Source: an uncultured Clostridia bacterium (GTDB lineage Bacteria; Bacillota; Clostridia; Christensenellales; UBA1242). From it: DNA of 27,143 bases. Numbering within the stretch: the stretch's first letter is position 1; every line of letters begins with the position of its first letter. Positions 15,811 through 23,458 of the stretch are shown here, one piece after another. Where the stretch lies: positions 1 to 27,143 of the forward strand of contig CALNBM010000055.1 of the NCBI GenBank assembly GCA_937874195.1, written 5' to 3'. A model generated the notes under the pieces. It saw nothing but the letters and a program-made list of their open reading frames with translations, was not told the origin of the DNA and did no database searches. The translations under genes and the position numbers were made by a program.

Positions 15811-15842
15811 TTAAAAAATGTATTAGTTTTCACTAACACATT
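15811..15842 (-). terminator. Intrinsic terminator at the end of the spoIIIA operon
   Basis: An 11-bp stem (arms 15817–15827 and 15832–15842, one G·U pair) closed by a GAAA tetraloop on the minus strand is followed by a U-run. It lies about 30 bp after the spoIIIAH stop. Confidence 0.9.
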
Positions 15843-15871
15843 AATTACATTGATTTATTTTAATAAAGTTT

Positions 15872-16357
15872 TTATGATATAGGTTGAATTTTAATATTGT
15901 CTATATCATTAAGTCCGGTTGCTGTTTGAACAATATCCACAATTTGAGCAACTTCTTCTTTTGTCAAAACTGCAGACTTAACTAATACTGAAATATTATT
16001 ATTTGCTATCATAACAACAGCATCTGTAAAACCTTTACTCATAACTCCATATTCAATAACTTCTTGAAGCCCCATGTTTGCAATAATTTCATCTTTTGCA
16101 TTTTGAGCATTTTGTTTCGCAACTGTATCTGCAGCACTGCTGTTTAAAATTGCATCCAAATAAAGCATTTGTTGTTCACGAGTAGTTATTCTATTGTTTC
16201 TAAAATTTGTGAAAAAATTTCCAGTTACAATTGCATCTCCGCCAACTTTTTGGGCATTATCAACTGCATAGTTATTTAGTAAAATATTCACCGTTCCCGT
16301 TACCATTAGTAATAAGCAAAATCCTATTATTATAAAAACTCTTTTTCTTCTATTCAT
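15872..16357 (-). CDS. spoIIIAH: Stage III sporulation protein AH
   Basis: SpoIIIAH is the mother-cell membrane partner of forespore SpoIIQ; together they zip the two membranes and form a channel. A single N-terminal membrane helix (about 6–28) is followed by an extracytoplasmic domain related to the YscJ/FliF ring-building fold, with the conserved DAVVMIANNNISVLVKS-type strand (about 112–127) and LTKEEVAQIVDIV helix. At 161 residues it is shorter than the Bacillus protein but similar to clostridial ones. AAGGAG lies six bases before the ATG. A four-fold 21-bp repeat separates it from spoIIIAG. Confidence 0.92.
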   Translation of the reverse strand: MNRRKRVFIIIGFCLLLMVTGTVNILLNNYAVDNAQKVGGDAIVTGNFFTNFRNNRITTREQQMLYLDAILNSSAADTVAKQNAQNAKDEIIANMGLQEVIEYGVMSKGFTDAVVMIANNNISVLVKSAVLTKEEVAQIVDIVQTATGLNDIDNIKIQPIS

Positions 16358-16387
16358 TATATACTCCTTTTATTATTTATTATTTAT

Positions 16388-16456
16388 TGTCAAATTATTA
16401 TTAAATTTTGTCATATCACATTAATATATTGTCAAATAATCTATAATTATTGTCAA
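16388..16456. repeat. Four 21-bp iterons with a TTGACA-like motif
   Basis: TGTCAA, TGTCAT, TGTCAA and TGTCAA on the plus strand start at 16388, 16409, 16430 and 16451, exactly 21 bp apart. On the minus strand this reads as TTGACA (once ATGACA) followed by A/T-only spacer, in the 110-bp gap between spoIIIAG and spoIIIAH. Stops prevent it from being coding. The motif equals the sigma-A minus-35 hexamer, but no matching minus-10 lies 17 bp away. Confidence 0.8.
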
Positions 16457-16467
16457 TATTGTTTTTT

Positions 16468-17193
16468 TTACTCACCTGCAAACACTTCAATACTTCCAAA
16501 TGGAAGGTTAAACAAAGTTCTCACCGCATTTATAATATCCATTTTTACCATAACATTACTTGCACCTTTGCATACTATTACTATGCCTTTTACTGTTGGC
16601 AATTTTTCTGTTATAACTAGTGGCACAGATGTGTTTCCATTTGTTAATATTATAGGCTCTGTAACTGTTGTAACATAACTGTTTGAGCTTGTCCCGTTAG
16701 AAGTAGTATTCTTTTTTTCATCTACCTTTTCAGCTAATATTAGCTCTAAACTACCTTCTAGAAAAACCATAACTTTTGCATCTTTTGCGCCTTTAATCTT
16801 ACTGAGTAAATTTTCCAACTTTCCTTCTAGGCTTTTAGCATACTCTAAACTTGTGGTGTAATTATAATTGATATTTTTATCGTTAACTGATGACTTGTCT
16901 GTAAAACTAATGTTAAAATATAATACTAGCATCACACATAGAATTATAACTAAAACTAAAATTTTTATTGCTTTTTTATTATTATTTTTCAACAAATTTA
17001 AAACACTGCAATACTTTTCTTTAAAAGTTGGTGAAGCTCTTGTTGTTGATTTGCTATTTTCTTCTAAGTTTTCAGGCAGTTTTGTTTTATCAAAATTTTC
17101 TTTCTTGTTTATATCTATACTTTTAGTATTTGATAAACTTCCAGCCTGTAAATTGCTCAAAGTTATATAATCATTTTTTGAAAAATCACTCAT
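16468..17193 (-). CDS. spoIIIAG: Stage III sporulation protein AG
   Basis: SpoIIIAG forms a large oligomeric ring in the intermembrane space of the engulfed forespore. It has a hydrophilic N-terminal segment of about 70 residues, a membrane helix (about 74–98) and a ring-building domain containing YAKSLEGKLENLLSKIKGA (about 118–136) and AKVMVFLEGS, with the conserved PTVKGIVIVCKGASN near 197–211 and an FNLPFGSIEVF tail. Length is 241 residues. It overlaps the end of spoIIIAF by eight bases (ATGAGTGA), so translation is coupled. Confidence 0.94.
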   Translation of the reverse strand: MSDFSKNDYITLSNLQAGSLSNTKSIDINKKENFDKTKLPENLEENSKSTTRASPTFKEKYCSVLNLLKNNNKKAIKILVLVIILCVMLVLYFNISFTDKSSVNDKNINYNYTTSLEYAKSLEGKLENLLSKIKGAKDAKVMVFLEGSLELILAEKVDEKKNTTSNGTSSNSYVTTVTEPIILTNGNTSVPLVITEKLPTVKGIVIVCKGASNVMVKMDIINAVRTLFNLPFGSIEVFAGE

Positions 17194-17662
17194 AAAATTT
17201 TATAATATCCTTTTTTACATTTATAACTTGTCTAATTAGATTTGTAATAACTTCATATTTATTTTTATGATTTATTTTTTCAGTTAGAACTAAATTTTTT
17301 ATATCCACTGCCACCTCTAAAATTTCAAAATCAAATTCTAACATATTAGCTGCTATTATTACATTTACTCCCTTAATATTATTTTTTATTAAATATGCGT
17401 TTATGTTTTCTTCAAGCGTCCTAATTCTTAATAAATTATTTTTTTGCAAAAAATCGTCGTCAATTATATTCACATTATCATCTATGTTAAATAATTTCGT
17501 TTTTGAGTTAAAAATATCCTTAATAGGAGAAACTATGACAAACAATAGAAATATTGCAAAAACGCTTCTTATAAACTTATTCATGTTTTTATTTGGTGTT
17601 AATATATCAACTAACACACCTAAAAATGCAATACCTACTAAACTAAGAAGCCAACTGTTCAT
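17186..17662 (-). CDS. spoIIIAF: Stage III sporulation protein AF
   Basis: SpoIIIAF is a mother-cell membrane component of the SpoIIIA complex. Two N-terminal membrane segments (about 5–22 and 31–50) with the family pattern IFAIFLLFVIVSPIKDIF are followed by a soluble domain of about 100 residues. The length is 158 residues. AAAAGGAG lies just before the ATG. It is coupled to spoIIIAG but separated from spoIIIAE by 526 bp, which is unusual for this operon. Confidence 0.92.
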   Translation of the reverse strand: MNSWLLSLVGIAFLGVLVDILTPNKNMNKFIRSVFAIFLLFVIVSPIKDIFNSKTKLFNIDDNVNIIDDDFLQKNNLLRIRTLEENINAYLIKNNIKGVNVIIAANMLEFDFEILEVAVDIKNLVLTEKINHKNKYEVITNLIRQVINVKKDIIKFYE

Positions 17663-18188
17663 TTTTTTCTCCTTTTATGTTATTTGCTTAAAAGCAATAG
17701 TACATTTTTAATATAAATTTTAATTCAATAAACAAAATTTATTACAAGCAATCGTCTACCAGTATAATTTAATATAGAATTAATTTTAATTTTAGAATCG
17801 TTTTTATCAGATTAAAGCCAAAATTTTTTAAAAACCTTTTATTTTTTTAGATTCTTTTAAATATATTAATTACTTTTAACTTATCATTGATTTTATCAAC
17901 TTGTACATGTTATTTTTCTTGCACTAACTAAATCTTTTATATATAACTTAGTATGTTTATCACTAACTTTTATCGTTGCGTATGTACTTTTCTTTTCGTG
18001 TATTTTATTTATGTTTTTTTTCAAAATATATGAATTTTAAAAAAAATTGTATTTTTAAATATATGATTGTTTGGTTTATGACCAAAATTAATAAAATTGC
18101 TGTATGTTGACGCCCTAAAATTTATAAATTTTTCGTTATGATATCACATAGCTTTAAAATAAAATTCTGTAATAACACTTAGATTTAA
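17663..18188. other. 526-bp spacer inside the spoIIIA operon (AE–AF)
   Basis: No gene, terminator or confident promoter is visible. The sequence is very AT-rich. One minus-strand frame stays open for about 40 codons (around 17908–18030) but lacks a start codon and ribosome-binding site. In most endospore formers these two genes are nearly contiguous. Confidence 0.5.
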
Positions 18189-19424
18189 TCAAATAATATT
18201 TGCAGTACACATTAATAGTGACAATGTTAAAATACACATAAAAGCCACACCTAACACCATTATTATTGGAATTAACATAACTTTTGAGCATTGTTGTAGG
18301 AAGTTGCTTGTTTGTGACGAACCCACAGTTTCTAAAATTGCTGCTGGTATTTGAAGAATGAGTTTAAAGACAATTAATTGAATTATTGGTGATAAAATAG
18401 TTATAAATATCAAAATTAAACCCGCTAAACCAACAGCATTTTTTATCAAAACTGAACTTAATAGAATAAAATCTAACCCTTCACTCAAATAACCACCGAT
18501 TATTGGCACATAGGTTTTAATAGCAAATCTAGTTGCACTCACACTCACGCCGTCATGCCTGCCTGCAGAGATACCTTGAAAAGTTAAAATTGCGCCGAAC
18601 AATGTAAAAATAAAACCCATTGTCCATTTAAACATACTGAAAATGCATTCGTTAAGTTTTTTTAATTTTACTGATTCTGTAAGATTCCCAACAACAACAA
18701 TAACGAACGAAAAAATAAAAAGTGGTTGCACAAATCCATTAAATAAAGTGATAACGCCACCACTTAATATAGCAAGTGTTGGTCTATAAATACCAACGCT
18801 AACCACACCTCCAACAGCAGTCATAAGCGTTAACATAACAGGAAATATTGCGTCAGTTAACGATTTTATTGAATTAATTGTTGAACTGGTTACGCTAATT
18901 ATATTTTTAAAAACAACAACTATTAATATAACAATAACACTGTAAGTAACAAAATGAATCAAATCACTCACATTATCATCAGTTTTACTTTTTAAGGATG
19001 CCACGAACTGTCCTAAAAGTGAAACGGCAATAATTGTGAACATTAATGGTAAATACTTGCTAACATCTCCAAACACCAAAGAAAAAATTGCTGAAAAAAT
19101 ATTATTGAAATCAGTAAAATAGTTCCCATTTATGATTCCTTCAACACTTTCTTTAAAAGAGCGACCTTGTAAAAAATTAAATTCATCTATCATATCTTTT
19201 AAAGCAATTTCGACATCTACTAAGTTTATATTGTTTAACTGCTCAAAAACATTAAAGTTTAATTTATCAATAATTTCCTGACTGTTTTCAGCAAAAACAA
19301 TGTCTTGTAAAAAACAAATTATAACTAAAAGCGCAAAAACACATACATATATAATAAATTTTTTTATATTACGCTTTTTGGGTTTGAATATTAGGTTTTG
19401 AAATCGATTATAATGTTTTATCAA
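18189..19424 (-). CDS. spoIIIAE: Stage III sporulation protein AE
   Basis: SpoIIIAE is the large polytopic membrane subunit of the SpoIIIA complex. It begins with a basic segment and a hydrophobic signal (about 23–44) ending in VFAEN, a plausible signal-peptidase site, then an extracytoplasmic stretch and about seven membrane helices between residues 115 and 411. The conserved PVMLTLMTAVGGVVSVGIYRP segment lies near 196–216. The start is TTG at 19424, overlapping the spoIIIAD stop as TTGA, with GGAG eight bases upstream. The length, 411 residues, is normal. Confidence 0.95.
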   Translation of the reverse strand: MIKHYNRFQNLIFKPKKRNIKKFIIYVCVFALLVIICFLQDIVFAENSQEIIDKLNFNVFEQLNNINLVDVEIALKDMIDEFNFLQGRSFKESVEGIINGNYFTDFNNIFSAIFSLVFGDVSKYLPLMFTIIAVSLLGQFVASLKSKTDDNVSDLIHFVTYSVIVILIVVVFKNIISVTSSTINSIKSLTDAIFPVMLTLMTAVGGVVSVGIYRPTLAILSGGVITLFNGFVQPLFIFSFVIVVVGNLTESVKLKKLNECIFSMFKWTMGFIFTLFGAILTFQGISAGRHDGVSVSATRFAIKTYVPIIGGYLSEGLDFILLSSVLIKNAVGLAGLILIFITILSPIIQLIVFKLILQIPAAILETVGSSQTSNFLQQCSKVMLIPIIMVLGVAFMCILTLSLLMCTANII

Positions 19425-19807
19425 TTTAGAAGCTCCAAAATGATATTAAAAAGTGAAGTTATTATAGGCATAGCTAACATAAAAATAATAACTTTTCCTC
19501 CTAAAATAACTTTTTCTGCAATAGCAGAGTTTCCACTATCTCTGCAAATATCTGCAGCAAACTCAATTAAATATCCAACACCAATAATTTTTATTATAAT
19601 TGAAAACAATTCTTGATTAATACCAGTTTGATTGACAATTTGATTAAAAGAAGAAATAACGCCAGTAAAGGAATTTAATATGTATATTAACATTAATGTT
19701 GAGCCCGCGAGCATAACGGCAACGCCTAGTTCTGGTTTGATTTGTTTTGTTATAACCACAACAATGCTTATCAAAATACCTAGCCCAATAATTTTAAATA
19801 AATCCAT
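19421..19807 (-). CDS. spoIIIAD: Stage III sporulation protein AD
   Basis: Small polytopic mother-cell membrane protein of the SpoIIIA complex, related in sequence to SpoIIIAC. Three or four hydrophobic segments are seen (about 5–20, 28–48, 69–90 and 102–125), and the conserved IKIIGVGYLIEFAADICRDSG (about 72–92) is diagnostic. The length is 128 residues. AAGGA precedes the ATG. It is coupled to spoIIIAE through the TTGA overlap but is 380 bp from spoIIIAC. Confidence 0.94.
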   Translation of the reverse strand: MDLFKIIGLGILISIVVVITKQIKPELGVAVMLAGSTLMLIYILNSFTGVISSFNQIVNQTGINQELFSIIIKIIGVGYLIEFAADICRDSGNSAIAEKVILGGKVIIFMLAMPIITSLFNIILELLN

Positions 19808-20187
19808 TTTTTCCTTAATTTATTTTTTTTTTGAGAATTAAAACACATGTTGACTCTTCACATTATTACATGGTTGGTAAGATTAATTGATTTTTGTTAG
19901 AAGTTAAGGCATTTTAGTGCTTATTAAAGTGAATAATATTAAGTTTTTCTTTAAATTTTTTGGATAAATTTTAATTCATTAATAGACTAAATTTATAATT
20001 TTTTAAATAACTTTTTTAAGCGAAATAATGAATGATATTTTACTGTATAAACTAATGATTGCATTTTCTTTAACAAGTAATTTATCTGCTTATTTAAAAA
20101 TAAAATCAAGTAGAATATATTGTAAACAATAATGTATCAGATTTATTTAGATGATTTTTAAGATTTTGTTTTCTTCAACAAAAAATT
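19808..20187. other. 380-bp spacer inside the spoIIIA operon (AC–AD)
   Basis: No gene, terminator or confident promoter is visible. The part at about 19868–19928 shares a gapped similarity with 4597–4660 downstream of yebC, including TTGATTTT, AGTTAA and GCATTTT in the same order. The rest is unremarkable AT-rich sequence. Confidence 0.45.
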
Positions 20188-20382
20188 TTATAAAAAAAAC
20201 AGCGATTTAACAGTTTCAAATAATTCGCTAATCATATTTACAACCATAAACAATACAATCACCACTCCGGCCAGTGTTGTAAGTGTTGCAATTTCATCTT
20301 TACCAGAATGTTTTAAAATCTGATTAGTAACTGCGGTAAGAATACCGATTGCAGCAATTTTAAATATAACTTCAACTCCCAA
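20188..20382 (-). CDS. spoIIIAC: Stage III sporulation protein AC
   Basis: A 64-residue membrane protein with two helices (about 4–22 and 33–55) joined by the conserved loop NQILKHSGKDEIA (about 21–33), as in the SpoIIIAC family. The start is TTG with GGAG seven bases upstream, giving the family-like MGVEVIFKIAAIGI. It follows spoIIIAB by ten bases. Confidence 0.93.
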   Translation of the reverse strand: MGVEVIFKIAAIGILTAVTNQILKHSGKDEIATLTTLAGVVIVLFMVVNMISELFETVKSLFFL

Positions 20383-20392
20383 ATTTATACTC

Positions 20393-20854
20393 CTAAAATA
20401 TTATGATTGAAACTAGCAAACCTAAAATAATAAAAATTTTAAATATTGCACTACCTCTTGTTCTTTCTTGCTCACTTGCATTATTTAATTTTTTTGTAAA
20501 TAACTCTTGATATTTATTTATATTTTTAATTTCACCATCAACATCAAATTTTCCTAAGCTTTTTAAAAAAGCAATAATTTCATCATTTTCAACTGAATTT
20601 AATAGTTTTTGATTATAAGTGCTGTAATTTAAAAAAGCTTGTAAATATCCTTCTAATTCACTATTAAACCTCCCTTGTAAACTCAAAAATATTTTTCTTA
20701 TATCATTTTTATTAAAACGAATTTCGTTAGATAAATATCCACAAAAATCAACCATATCACTATAAAACTTTTTTTTACGCCTATAATTATCAAAAATAAA
20801 ATAGCCAACACAAGCAAACGCGATATTAATAACAACAATTAAAAATAACTTCAT
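20393..20854 (-). CDS. spoIIIAB: Stage III sporulation protein AB
   Basis: Mother-cell membrane-anchored component of the SpoIIIA complex. N- and C-terminal hydrophobic segments flank a soluble helical domain; visible family elements are the YLSNEIRFNKNDIRKIF-type stretch and, near the C-terminus, ERTRGSAIFKIFIILGLLVSI. I chose the ATG at 20854 (153 residues), which overlaps the spoIIIAA stop as ATGA. The frame extends five codons further to a TTG at 20869. The local Shine-Dalgarno sequence is poor, so translational coupling to spoIIIAA is likely. Confidence 0.9.
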   Translation of the reverse strand: MKLFLIVVINIAFACVGYFIFDNYRRKKKFYSDMVDFCGYLSNEIRFNKNDIRKIFLSLQGRFNSELEGYLQAFLNYSTYNQKLLNSVENDEIIAFLKSLGKFDVDGEIKNINKYQELFTKKLNNASEQERTRGSAIFKIFIILGLLVSIIIF

Positions 20855-21765
20855 CCGCAATATATACAACTCAAATTATCGTTGTAAACCCCTTCCATTG
20901 TTCCTGCACCGTTATTTAAACTAAGCACAACAAAGCGTTCAAATAACTTTTTAGATAACAATTCAGTAAAACCATGTTTATTTTTTAAATCATGAATAGA
21001 ACTAGCATGAATAGTTGCAATAACTCTAACACCGCTAGAAATTGCATTTTCAATAGCAACTAAATCTCCACTTAAATTTAATTCGTCAGTTATAATTACA
21101 TCTGGTTTTAAGCTTCTAATTCCATTTTCAAATGCAAATTTTTTTTTAGAATTGCATATAACATCAACATTGCCTGCGTTTAAATTCATTAATCCTTCTG
21201 AAATTCCCGTGATTTCGCTTCTTTCATCAACTATTAAAATATTTATTTTTTTATTTCTTTTGGATAATTGATAAGCTAAGTCTCGAATAAAAGTTGTTTT
21301 GCCCGCTCCGGCTGGCGACAAAATCAAAGTACTGAAAGGCAAGTTATTTTTAGTTAAATAAAGATAAGAATTTAACGAACAATTTTTAATTTCATGAGGT
21401 ATTCTAATATTCAGCGATGTTATGTTCTTTATTGTATTAATATTGCCGTTTACAGTAACCACTTCACCCGCAACACCAATTCTTATGCCTCCTTTAACTG
21501 TTATGTATCCTTGAATTAATTGGTCATTGATTGTGTATAGAGATTGATTACTTGCCACTTGCAACACATAATCAAGAGTACTGTTTTTGCAAATTATTGC
21601 ATTTTCATCACTATCTTCAGCTCCATTTGGCGTTAGAAATTTATTCTCGCCGGAAACATTTACCATAATAGGTGCGCCAATTCTTAGCCGAATTTCTGCT
21701 AACTGTGATAAATTTATATTTTTTACACCGTTTAAAACATATTCAGGAATTAAAGAATAAAGCAT
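20851..21765 (-). CDS. spoIIIAA: Stage III sporulation protein AA, secretion-type ATPase
   Basis: SpoIIIAA is the cytosolic ATPase of the SpoIIIA complex, distantly related to type II/IV secretion ATPases, acting in the mother cell. Walker A is SPAGAGKTT (150–158), followed by ILIVDERSEI (176–185), KPDVIITDEL (Walker B-like, about 223–232) and the ATIHASS motif (about 249–255). The 304-residue length is typical. GAGGAG lies six bases before the ATG. It is the first gene of the operon; a terminator-like hairpin stands 68 bp upstream. I could not find a convincing sigma-E promoter. Confidence 0.96.
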   Translation of the reverse strand: MLYSLIPEYVLNGVKNINLSQLAEIRLRIGAPIMVNVSGENKFLTPNGAEDSDENAIICKNSTLDYVLQVASNQSLYTINDQLIQGYITVKGGIRIGVAGEVVTVNGNINTIKNITSLNIRIPHEIKNCSLNSYLYLTKNNLPFSTLILSPAGAGKTTFIRDLAYQLSKRNKKINILIVDERSEITGISEGLMNLNAGNVDVICNSKKKFAFENGIRSLKPDVIITDELNLSGDLVAIENAISSGVRVIATIHASSIHDLKNKHGFTELLSKKLFERFVVLSLNNGAGTMEGVYNDNLSCIYCG

Positions 21766-22307
21766 TTTTTCTCCTCTTACCTTTCTTATATATAAGTTAT
21801 TTTAAAACAAACACTTAAAAGAATGGAATGCGAAAAAAAAACGAACCAAAAATTGTTCGCTTTTCATTTTTTACTAAAAACTATTTTTTTTCTACAATTT
21901 AGGATATATAAACAAATATTATAAATTTTACTAACTGACAAGTGCTATCACATTTTAATTTTTAGTATAATAGATTAATTGTCTGTGGTTATATATTCTT
22001 TAAAAAACTTAATTAAAAAGAGTTTTCTGGATTATTATTAAACCTTAAAAAATATAAGCAGAGCGAAAAAATGAAACAAATTCAATTTTGAGTGCAACTG
22101 CGAAAAATATATTTTAATTATTCGATTCAAGCTTTTTTGTATTACACATAGAATACTTTACATCTTACTGCTTTCAAATATCTTTATGTGCAATCTCACT
22201 AATTGATAAATATAAAAAAACTTTAATATATTAAAATAGTATTTACAAAGATAAAATCTTTAATTTTATATGTGAAATCAAATACTTAAAAAAATGACAA
22301 AAGTTCA
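21766..22307. other. 542-bp spacer between the TIM-barrel gene and spoIIIAA
   Basis: Besides the terminator hairpin near the spoIIIAA end, I see no gene, RNA or clear promoter. The spoIIIA promoter must lie here, either in the 67 bp between hairpin and start codon or upstream of the hairpin, but no clean sigma-E signature stands out. Confidence 0.5.
21833..21864 (-). terminator. Intrinsic terminator 68 bp upstream of spoIIIAA
   Basis: Arms 21855–21864 and 21837–21846 pair over ten bases (one G·U) around an eight-base loop, followed on the minus strand by a U-run. It may insulate spoIIIA from read-through of the upstream gene. If the spoIIIA promoter lies farther upstream, it would be an attenuator in the leader. 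Confidence 0.75.
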
Positions 22308-23144
22308 TTAAATTGAATTATAAATTTCCTTTAATTTTAATGCATCGCTTGCCATAATTTCTTTAGACTCACAAATTATAATTGGCTTTAAATTATAATC
22401 TTTGATTACTCTTGCAAGCGGTTCAAATTCAGGACCATATTTATCATCTTCTAATGTTAAATGTTTAATTTCTCCTTTGCTTCCAAATTCAATTTTACTA
22501 AAATGAATATGACAAATTTCAGTTTTTCCACGCCCTAATTTTTCGATAGAATAATCAAATACTGTTTTAAAATTTTCCTCAGTTTTTAGTGCACCTTGCA
22601 TCAACGAATTAATATGACCAAAATCAAATGTTGGAATGAATTTTGGCGATATTGTGCAAAAATCAATAATTTCTTCGTACGAACCTATTTGATTTTCTTT
22701 ACCCAATGTTTCAAGACATAAATATCCATCAAAATCCTCAATTATTTTAGCTAATTCAACTAACCTTGAACGCGTTAACGCAACTGCATCCTTTCTTTCC
22801 ATCTTTCCACGAGATGCTAAATGAACAATTAGCCTATCGCCTTGAAGAAGTTTAAGTTTTTCAAGACTATTAATTATATACATAATATTTTTAGCATTTT
22901 GCTCTTCAGTTGGGGCAGCAAAATTTATATAATATGGCGCATGAACACTTATAGATATACCATATTTTTTCATCTCTTTGCCGATTATTTTCGCAGTATC
23001 ATCGCTAAGAAGAATGCCACGACCAAAAGAATATTCATATGCATCCAGCCCAATTAAGTGTAACCACTCTGCCGCTTGAATTGTTGATTTATAACCTGCC
23101 TCATAAAAAGTTTTGCAATTTCCTGCCGGACCAAATCTAACCAT
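22308..23144 (-). CDS. Endonuclease IV-like (AP endonuclease 2 family) TIM-barrel protein
   Basis: Resembles Nfo-type endonuclease IV, which uses three zinc ions to cut DNA at abasic sites. Candidate metal ligands are present in order: His in SVHAPY (about 72), His in IVHLASRGK (about 108), Glu in CLETLGK (about 148), Asp/His in TFDFGHINS (about 177–180), His in CHIHFS (about 217–219), His in KHLTLEDD and Glu in ICESKE. The length, 278 residues, suits a single-domain TIM barrel. CGAGGA precedes the ATG. It stands alone between long spacers. The generic xylose-isomerase-like TIM-barrel family is an alternative label, and substrate specificity is not certain. Confidence 0.85.
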   Translation of the reverse strand: MVRFGPAGNCKTFYEAGYKSTIQAAEWLHLIGLDAYEYSFGRGILLSDDTAKIIGKEMKKYGISISVHAPYYINFAAPTEEQNAKNIMYIINSLEKLKLLQGDRLIVHLASRGKMERKDAVALTRSRLVELAKIIEDFDGYLCLETLGKENQIGSYEEIIDFCTISPKFIPTFDFGHINSLMQGALKTEENFKTVFDYSIEKLGRGKTEICHIHFSKIEFGSKGEIKHLTLEDDKYGPEFEPLARVIKDYNLKPIIICESKEIMASDALKLKEIYNSI

Positions 23145-23209
23145 CTTATCCTCGTTTTATATCTTATATATTTTATCGATAAATATAATCTTTTGTAACT
23201 TCTATAAAC

Positions 23210-23330
23210 TTTTATCTTAAAAAAGTTTATTTATTTAGCTTGATGAACAATTTTTTTTAATTACATTAATCTTTTATATCAAATTAGTTTTTAAACCCAA
23301 ATAATTAACATTTTATTTTGCAACACCTGG
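23210..23330 (-). pseudogene. Tandem copy of the truB 3' end
   Basis: This stretch repeats 23335–23458, which contains the last 19 or so truB codons plus about 65 bp of 3' flank. The copy keeps the reading frame for most of the tail but has a Glu-to-stop change, an Arg-to-Gly change and a few other differences; the noncoding half differs by one substitution and two one-base indels. It has no start and is not a gene. A short hairpin (AAACTTTT/AAAAGTTT at 23206–23213 and 23221–23228) lies at its outer edge. Confidence 0.93.
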
Positions 23331-23458
23331 AAATTTTTATCTTAAAAAAGTTTATTTTATTTGGCTTGATTGAACAATTTTTTTTAATTACATTAATCTT
23401 TTATATCAAATTAGTTTTTAATCTTAAATAATTAACATTTTCTTTTGCAACACCTAGA
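23210..23458. repeat. Direct tandem duplication, unit about 122–125 bp
   Basis: Units are 23210–23330 and 23335–23458. Long identical runs include ATTACATTAATCTTTTATAT and the AAATTAGTTTTTAA segment. The right-hand unit overlaps the end of truB, so it is the probable original. Confidence 0.94.

Noticed and set aside
16388..16456. Set of tandem sigma-A promoters before spoIIIAH
   Set aside because: The TTGACA motifs are 21 bp apart, so the place for each minus-10 is taken by the next motif or by unsuitable sequence.
17908..18030. Small gene in the AE–AF spacer
   Set aside because: The frame is open for about 40 codons but has no start codon or ribosome-binding site.
21766..21832. Sigma-E promoter for spoIIIA
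   Set aside because: No pair of minus-35 and minus-10 elements with correct spacing is convincing; TATATATAA alone is not enough in this base composition.
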